The notes beneath the pieces were generated by a model that saw only the letters and a list, made by a program, of their open reading frames with translations, did not search any database and had not been told where the DNA came from. A program made the position numbers and the translations under genes. A DNA stretch of 64,000 nt, taken from NCBI GenBank assembly GCA_964480915.1, contig CAYZRS010000006.1, positions 79,159 to 143,158 on the forward strand, given 5' to 3'. Shown here piece after piece: positions 60,298 to 64,000 of this stretch. Numbering within the stretch: position 1 is the stretch's first letter; each line of letters begins with the position of its first letter. The DNA is from CAWGCE01 sp964480915. GTDB lineage: Bacteria > Planctomycetota > Planctomycetia > Pirellulales > Pirellulaceae.

Positions 60298-63057
60298 TTA
60301 CTCGTCTTCGTCGGAACCGGCAGGTTCCTCGCCGGACGGTTCATCCGAAATTTCAGGGTCGCTTTCTGCCTTTTCGGTATCTCCATCCAGCGACTCTTCG
60401 TCACCTTCTGGATTCTCCTCGCTGTCAGCCGGAACTCGAACCACAGCGGCCAGCGTATCGGCTTCGTCGAGGCTCATGATGCGAACGCCTTGCGTGTTCC
60501 TTCCGATAACAGAGATGTCGTCGACGCGAATGCGTTGCAGTTTGCCACGCGAGGTCATCATGATGATTTCGTCACCACCCTCGACTTGGCAGATTGCCAC
60601 GACCGGACCGTTGCGATCGGTGGTTTTAATGTCACGCAAACCCTTACCGCCACGTTTTTGCGTGCGGTAGCGGGCGGACGAACTGCCTTCGTCTTCCGTT
60701 TCGTTTTCGATGGCACCTTTGTTGGGGCCGAAAGGTGTTCTTTTTCCGTACCCGTTTTGACAGACGGTTAGCAGGGTCGCTGCTGGATTGGCAATCACCA
60801 TGCCGACAACGTGATCGCCGGCAGATAGCGATATCCCTTTCACGCCACTCGTATTTCGCCCCATCGGTCGGGCGTCCGATTCTTCAAATCGAATCGCCAT
60901 GCCGGTTTCGGTGGAGAGGATGATTTCGTCTTCTGGTTTTGCGATCGCGATTCCGACCACTTCGTCATCGTCCCGTAGCTTGATCGCGATGATGCCACCT
61001 TTCTTCGGGCGGCTGTACGCGTCGAGCGGTGTCTTTTTTACGAGGCCATTGCGAGTCGCCATGACGAGGAAATGCCCCGGCAGGTCGAAATCTCGTACGG
61101 CCCGGCAGCCGGCAATTTTCTCGCCTTCTTTCAGGTTCAGCAGATTGACGATCGCTCGCCCGCGACTTTCGCGGCGCAGCTGGGGCAATCCGTAGACTTT
61201 CTGCCAATAGACTTTGCCTTGGTTGGTAAAGAACAGCAGGTAGGCATGCGTACTGGCGACGAACAGGTGTTCGATCGGATCTTCATCTTCCGTCTTGGCT
61301 CCCTTGAGTCCTTTGCCGCCTCGTTTTTGAGCGCGGTAGACGCTGGAAGGGGTGCGCTTGATATAGCCGTTATGGCTGATCGAAACGACCATCGTTTCCT
61401 CGGTGATGAGGTCTTCCAGGTCGATATCGCCCAGCTCTTCGCCACTGATGACGGTGCGACGCGGGTTGGCGTGCTTCTTCAGCAATTCGCCACATTCCTC
61501 TTTGATGATCTCACGAATATTTTGTTCATCTGACAGGATGTGCAGGTATTCTGTGATCTCATCCAGCAGCTTCTGGTGCTCTTCACCAAGTCGCTCCTGT
61601 TCTAGGTTCACCAATTGTCCGAGCGTCATCTTAAGGATGGCGTCGGCCTGCACTGCGGTCAGTCGGTAGGTGTCGGCGACACCGCGCTCGTCTTGAAACA
61701 GCTTGAACCCAGCATCGCCCAGCGCTCGCTGCATCATCGCAGAAGGGCACTCGACCCCCATCAGGCCTTGCTTGGCTTCCGCCTGCGTTTTTGATGCTCG
61801 AATGATGCGAATGATCTCGTCAATATTGGCCAACGCCAGAAGCAGGCCCTCGACCGTGTGCTTACGCTTGCGCGCTCGACTGAGGAGATATTGAGTTCGT
61901 CGTCTGATCACCGTCGTGCGGTGACGAATGAACTCGAGCAGCATGTTCTTCAATGACAGGACGCGAGGCTTGCCATCGACGAGCGCCAAGAGAATGATCG
62001 AGAACGTATCTTGTAGAGGCGAGTACTGATAAAGCTGGTTCAGCACGACCTCGGGGTCTGCGTCACGCTTGAGTTCAATCACCAGGCGAACGGGCTCTTT
62101 CAAGTCGCTCTCGTTGCGAATACCGCTAATGCCCTTGATGCGCCCATCGGTCACCAAGCTGGCGATTTTTTCTTCCACTCGATCCCGCTGCTGCATGTAG
62201 GGGATTTCGGTGATGACGATGCGGTTGCGACCTTTCACTTCATCGATCACCGCCTTGCCACGCACGAGTACCGTCGAGCGGCCCGTATGGTAGCCACGTC
62301 GGATTCCGCTGCGGCCACAGATCGTACCGCCTGTTGGGAAGTCGGGCCCTTGAACGATTTCCATCAACTCGTCGATGGAAACTTCCGGTTCTTCGATGAC
62401 GCGAATCAGCGCGCCGCAAATCTCGCCCAAATTATGAGGCGGGATCGAAGTGGCCATACCGACGGCAATACCGCTGGACCCATTTACCAGCAGGTTGGGG
62501 AACTTGCTTGGCAAGACGACCGGTTCGGTCCCTTTTTCATCGTAAGTCGGAGTGAAGTCGACGGTGTCTAGCTTGATGTCATCGAGCATTAGTGCTGCGA
62601 TGTGGGACATGCGTGCTTCGGTATAACGCATGGCAGCGGGAGGCAGGCCGGCGATCGATCCGAAGTTACCTTGCTTGTCGACCAACATGTGTCGCGTGTT
62701 CCACTCTTGCGCCATGCGGACAAGTGTCGGATAGATCGCTCCATCACCGTGCGGATGATAGCGCTTCATGGTCTCGCCGACGATACCGGCGCACTTCGAA
62801 GTCGAGCCGCCGGGCGACAGATTCAGATCGTTCATCGCCATCAGGATGCGGCGCTGGGACGGTTTGAGGCCGTCTCGCACGTCAGGCAGGGCCCGACTGA
62901 CGATCACGCTCATCGCGTAGGTCAGGTAGCTTTCCTTCAGCTCATCCTCGATTGGCAGGTTGATCATTCGACCGCCATTCATGTCGGGCTGCTTCTTGCC
63001 GCCCGTCTCGTCCGAGTCGTCCGAGGGATCCGACGCAGAGTCAGAATCTTTCGCCAA
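60298..63057 (-). CDS. gyrA: DNA gyrase subunit A
   Basis: A 919-residue type II topoisomerase subunit that breaks and rejoins DNA to introduce negative supercoils. The catalytic tyrosine is Y145 (AAMRYTEARM). Two GyrA-box motifs (QKRGGKG) appear in the C-terminal wrapping domain, supporting GyrA over ParC. The N-terminal ~30 residues are acidic, and the C-terminus ends in a long acidic tail (~865-919). In the quinolone-resistance region the usual Ser and Asp are Gly106 and Pro110 (HPHGDGAIYP). An AAAGGA site precedes the ATG. gyrB is not in the window. Confidence 0.96.
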   Translation of the reverse strand: MAKDSDSASDPSDDSDETGGKKQPDMNGGRMINLPIEDELKESYLTYAMSVIVSRALPDVRDGLKPSQRRILMAMNDLNLSPGGSTSKCAGIVGETMKRYHPHGDGAIYPTLVRMAQEWNTRHMLVDKQGNFGSIAGLPPAAMRYTEARMSHIAALMLDDIKLDTVDFTPTYDEKGTEPVVLPSKFPNLLVNGSSGIAVGMATSIPPHNLGEICGALIRVIEEPEVSIDELMEIVQGPDFPTGGTICGRSGIRRGYHTGRSTVLVRGKAVIDEVKGRNRIVITEIPYMQQRDRVEEKIASLVTDGRIKGISGIRNESDLKEPVRLVIELKRDADPEVVLNQLYQYSPLQDTFSIILLALVDGKPRVLSLKNMLLEFIRHRTTVIRRRTQYLLSRARKRKHTVEGLLLALANIDEIIRIIRASKTQAEAKQGLMGVECPSAMMQRALGDAGFKLFQDERGVADTYRLTAVQADAILKMTLGQLVNLEQERLGEEHQKLLDEITEYLHILSDEQNIREIIKEECGELLKKHANPRRTVISGEELGDIDLEDLITEETMVVSISHNGYIKRTPSSVYRAQKRGGKGLKGAKTEDEDPIEHLFVASTHAYLLFFTNQGKVYWQKVYGLPQLRRESRGRAIVNLLNLKEGEKIAGCRAVRDFDLPGHFLVMATRNGLVKKTPLDAYSRPKKGGIIAIKLRDDDEVVGIAIAKPEDEIILSTETGMAIRFEESDARPMGRNTSGVKGISLSAGDHVVGMVIANPAATLLTVCQNGYGKRTPFGPNKGAIENETEDEGSSSARYRTQKRGGKGLRDIKTTDRNGPVVAICQVEGGDEIIMMTSRGKLQRIRVDDISVIGRNTQGVRIMSLDEADTLAAVVRVPADSEENPEGDEESLDGDTEKAESDPEISDEPSGEEPAGSDEDE

Positions 63058-63074
63058 GAGATAGTCCTTTCTGT

Positions 63075-63090
63075 GGTCGAAAAGTCGACC
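63075..63090. other. Perfect hairpin in the gyrA leader
   Basis: GGTCGA and TCGACC form a perfect 6-bp stem with a four-base loop, 18-33 bases upstream of the gyrA start. It could be an operator or leader structure. It belongs to the 337-base gyrA-padR intergenic region (63058-63394), in which no other gene was recognised. Confidence 0.4.
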
Positions 63091-63322
63091 GTTTTATCGC
63101 TTCACCGGCCGGCAAAACACTTCGCCCGAAGTGCCCAGAGGCTCGCTTGGGAACGCTGCCTGGCATGCATGGGGGGGCCGGAAATTGTGGCTTATTTCAG
63201 CCCCTCAATTTACCAATTTTCAGACAAATTCTCAACCGCCCCATGCCCCTGTGAAGCCCTTAGAAACAGCCCAAAAACGGCTTCCGACAGGCGGCATTCG
63301 ATCCACCTTCAATGAGTTCGCC

Positions 63323-63357
63323 TTGCCTTGCCTTGTGGTGCTAGGTATTATGCCTAG
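63323..63357 (+). promoter_or_regulatory. Putative padR promoter with overlapping palindromic operator
   Basis: TTGCCT (63323-63328) and TATTAT (63346-63351) are spaced by 17 bases. The -10 lies inside the palindrome CTAGGTATTATGCCTAG (63341-63357, one wobble mismatch), where a repressor would block RNA polymerase. The PadR gene starts 38 bases further on, suggesting autoregulation, as is common in this family. Confidence 0.5.
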
Positions 63358-63394
63358 TGTGGTTAGGTAAGTCGGTTTTCGCAAAGGCATCAAC

Positions 63395-63733
63395 GTGGTT
63401 TCAAAAGAACTGGTTGCGGCGTCCACCCGCCCGCTGGTCCTCAGCGTTTTGGCGTCCAATGAGGATTACGGATACGCGATCATTCAGCGGGTTCGGCAGC
63501 TTTCAGAGGGCGAATTGGAATGGTCGGAAGGAATGCTGTATCCGGTGCTTCATCGACTAGAAAAGGAGGGCCTGATCCTGGCCCGTTGGAAAGTTGGTGA
63601 ATCGGGTCGCAAGCGCAAATACTATCGGCTTAGCGTGAAGGGTCGTCGCGCATTGAGTACTGAACAGCAGCAGTGGAATTCCGTCCACGAAACGTTACTG
63701 AAATTATGGAGCCCGAAAATATGTCCCGCTTAG
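63395..63733 (+). CDS. PadR-family transcriptional regulator
   Basis: A 112-residue protein consisting of a winged helix-turn-helix (VLSVLASNEDYGYAIIQRVRQLS, EGMLYPVLHRLEKEGLILARW and SGRKRKYYRLSVKGRRAL) with a short C-terminal dimerisation helix. PadR proteins act as repressors that respond to small molecules or membrane stress. Translation starts at GTG 63395 with an AAAGG site seven bases upstream. The gene overlaps the next by 13 bases, and the pair is typical of PadR regulators with a partner membrane protein. Confidence 0.93.
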   Translation: MVSKELVAASTRPLVLSVLASNEDYGYAIIQRVRQLSEGELEWSEGMLYPVLHRLEKEGLILARWKVGESGRKRKYYRLSVKGRRALSTEQQQWNSVHETLLKLWSPKICPA

Positions 63734-64000
63734 ATGTACTCCAACAGGAAACGCAGTTGCAGTTGGATCGCTGGATTCGCAAAATATCACAGACCGAGAC
63801 GTTGAGCGCCGATCGCTTGGCAGAATTGCGGGATCATGTGATCGATGCCACGCTCGAGCTTCGCAAGTTAGGGATCACCGAATCGGAAGCGGCGCTGGTG
63901 GCTGTTTCTCGGATGGGTCGCGTCGAAGATTTGGCGAGCGAATATTCTAAGTCGGACAGCAGTTATGTGTGGACGCAGCGAATTTTCTGGATGTGCATCG
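63721..64000 (+). CDS. PadR-associated membrane protein, N-terminal part (C-terminus cut by window edge)
   Basis: About 93 residues are visible from an ATG at 63721 that overlaps the PadR gene by 13 bases. The visible part is a helical, charged domain (WIRKISQTETLSADRLAELRDHVIDA, then LGITESEAALVAVSRMG) followed by the start of a hydrophobic segment (YVWTQRIFWMCI). The pattern matches the permease-prefix-type N-terminal domain found before permeases in PadR-linked genes. The rest lies beyond the right edge, so the transporter type is unknown. Confidence 0.75.
   Translation, partial: MSRLDVLQQETQLQLDRWIRKISQTETLSADRLAELRDHVIDATLELRKLGITESEAALVAVSRMGRVEDLASEYSKSDSSYVWTQRIFWMCI

Noticed and set aside
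63318..63335. A short CCTTG tandem repeat before padR
   Set aside because: Only three units; probably chance, although it overlaps the -35 region.
1..64000. tRNA, rRNA, CRISPR arrays, insertion sequences and prophage genes
   Set aside because: I looked through the intergenic regions and gene products and recognised none. A tRNAscan or Infernal run could still find a small RNA gene.

Overview
The window looks like chromosomal DNA of a planctomycete (Planctomycetota, probably order Pirellulales). The evidence is two secreted proteins that combine lamin-tail domains, dockerin-like Asp/Asn repeats and PEP-CTERM tails; secreted PQQ-type beta-propeller proteins; a DUF6655-like lipoprotein; a small TadE/TadG pseudopilin operon; and moderately GC-rich, densely packed genes. 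This rests on protein recognition only. No rRNA, tRNA, insertion sequence, phage or CRISPR array was recognised. One gene is cut at each edge.

Layout. 1-3036: a truncated secreted protein, a DoxX-like membrane protein and a GAF-containing class III nucleotidyl cyclase, all on the minus strand. 3325-10570: a plus-strand redox operon encoding a membrane-anchored FAD/NAD/2Fe-2S reductase, a tetraheme cytochrome, a double cyclic-nucleotide-binding protein fused to a four-cluster ferredoxin, a cytochrome-b-like membrane protein and a decaheme cytochrome with a Cys-rich N-terminus. The cyclase is divergent from this operon, suggesting cAMP (or cGMP) control of electron flow. 10768-13849: the two PEP-CTERM/dockerin proteins. 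13984-18922: a four-gene operon with a hybrid histidine kinase, a coiled-coil protein, a trans-envelope protein (roadblock-like cytoplasmic part, one membrane helix, OmpA-like end) and a Ras/Rab-like small GTPase. I consider this the best candidate for an undescribed system. 19912-24952: two divergent paralogous membrane-anchored coiled-coil proteins ending in a helix-hairpin-helix-like domain.

24949-29407: histidine utilisation genes hutH, hutU and hutI. 29491-36135: PQQ-propeller proteins, an ABC exporter, a lipocalin and a small protein with a histone-H1-like tail. 36152-37348: serA. 37467-39839: TadE/TadG pseudopilins with a stand-alone HAMP protein at the head of the operon. 40031-42930: an NTF2-like protein, a DegT-family aminotransferase and a Pro-rich secreted protein.

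42968-50985: a seven-gene minus-strand operon with two solute-binding proteins fused to OmpA domains, a secreted VWA protein, a membrane coiled-coil protein and a complete ABC importer whose binding protein resembles the urea-carboxylase-associated type. Across the divergent promoter region lie a MoxR-type AAA+ ATPase and a large unknown protein. 54292-64000: mixed housekeeping genes (VOC protein, SRAP/YedK, an alpha/beta hydrolase, cutA, ugd, gyrA) and a PadR regulator with the start of its partner membrane protein.
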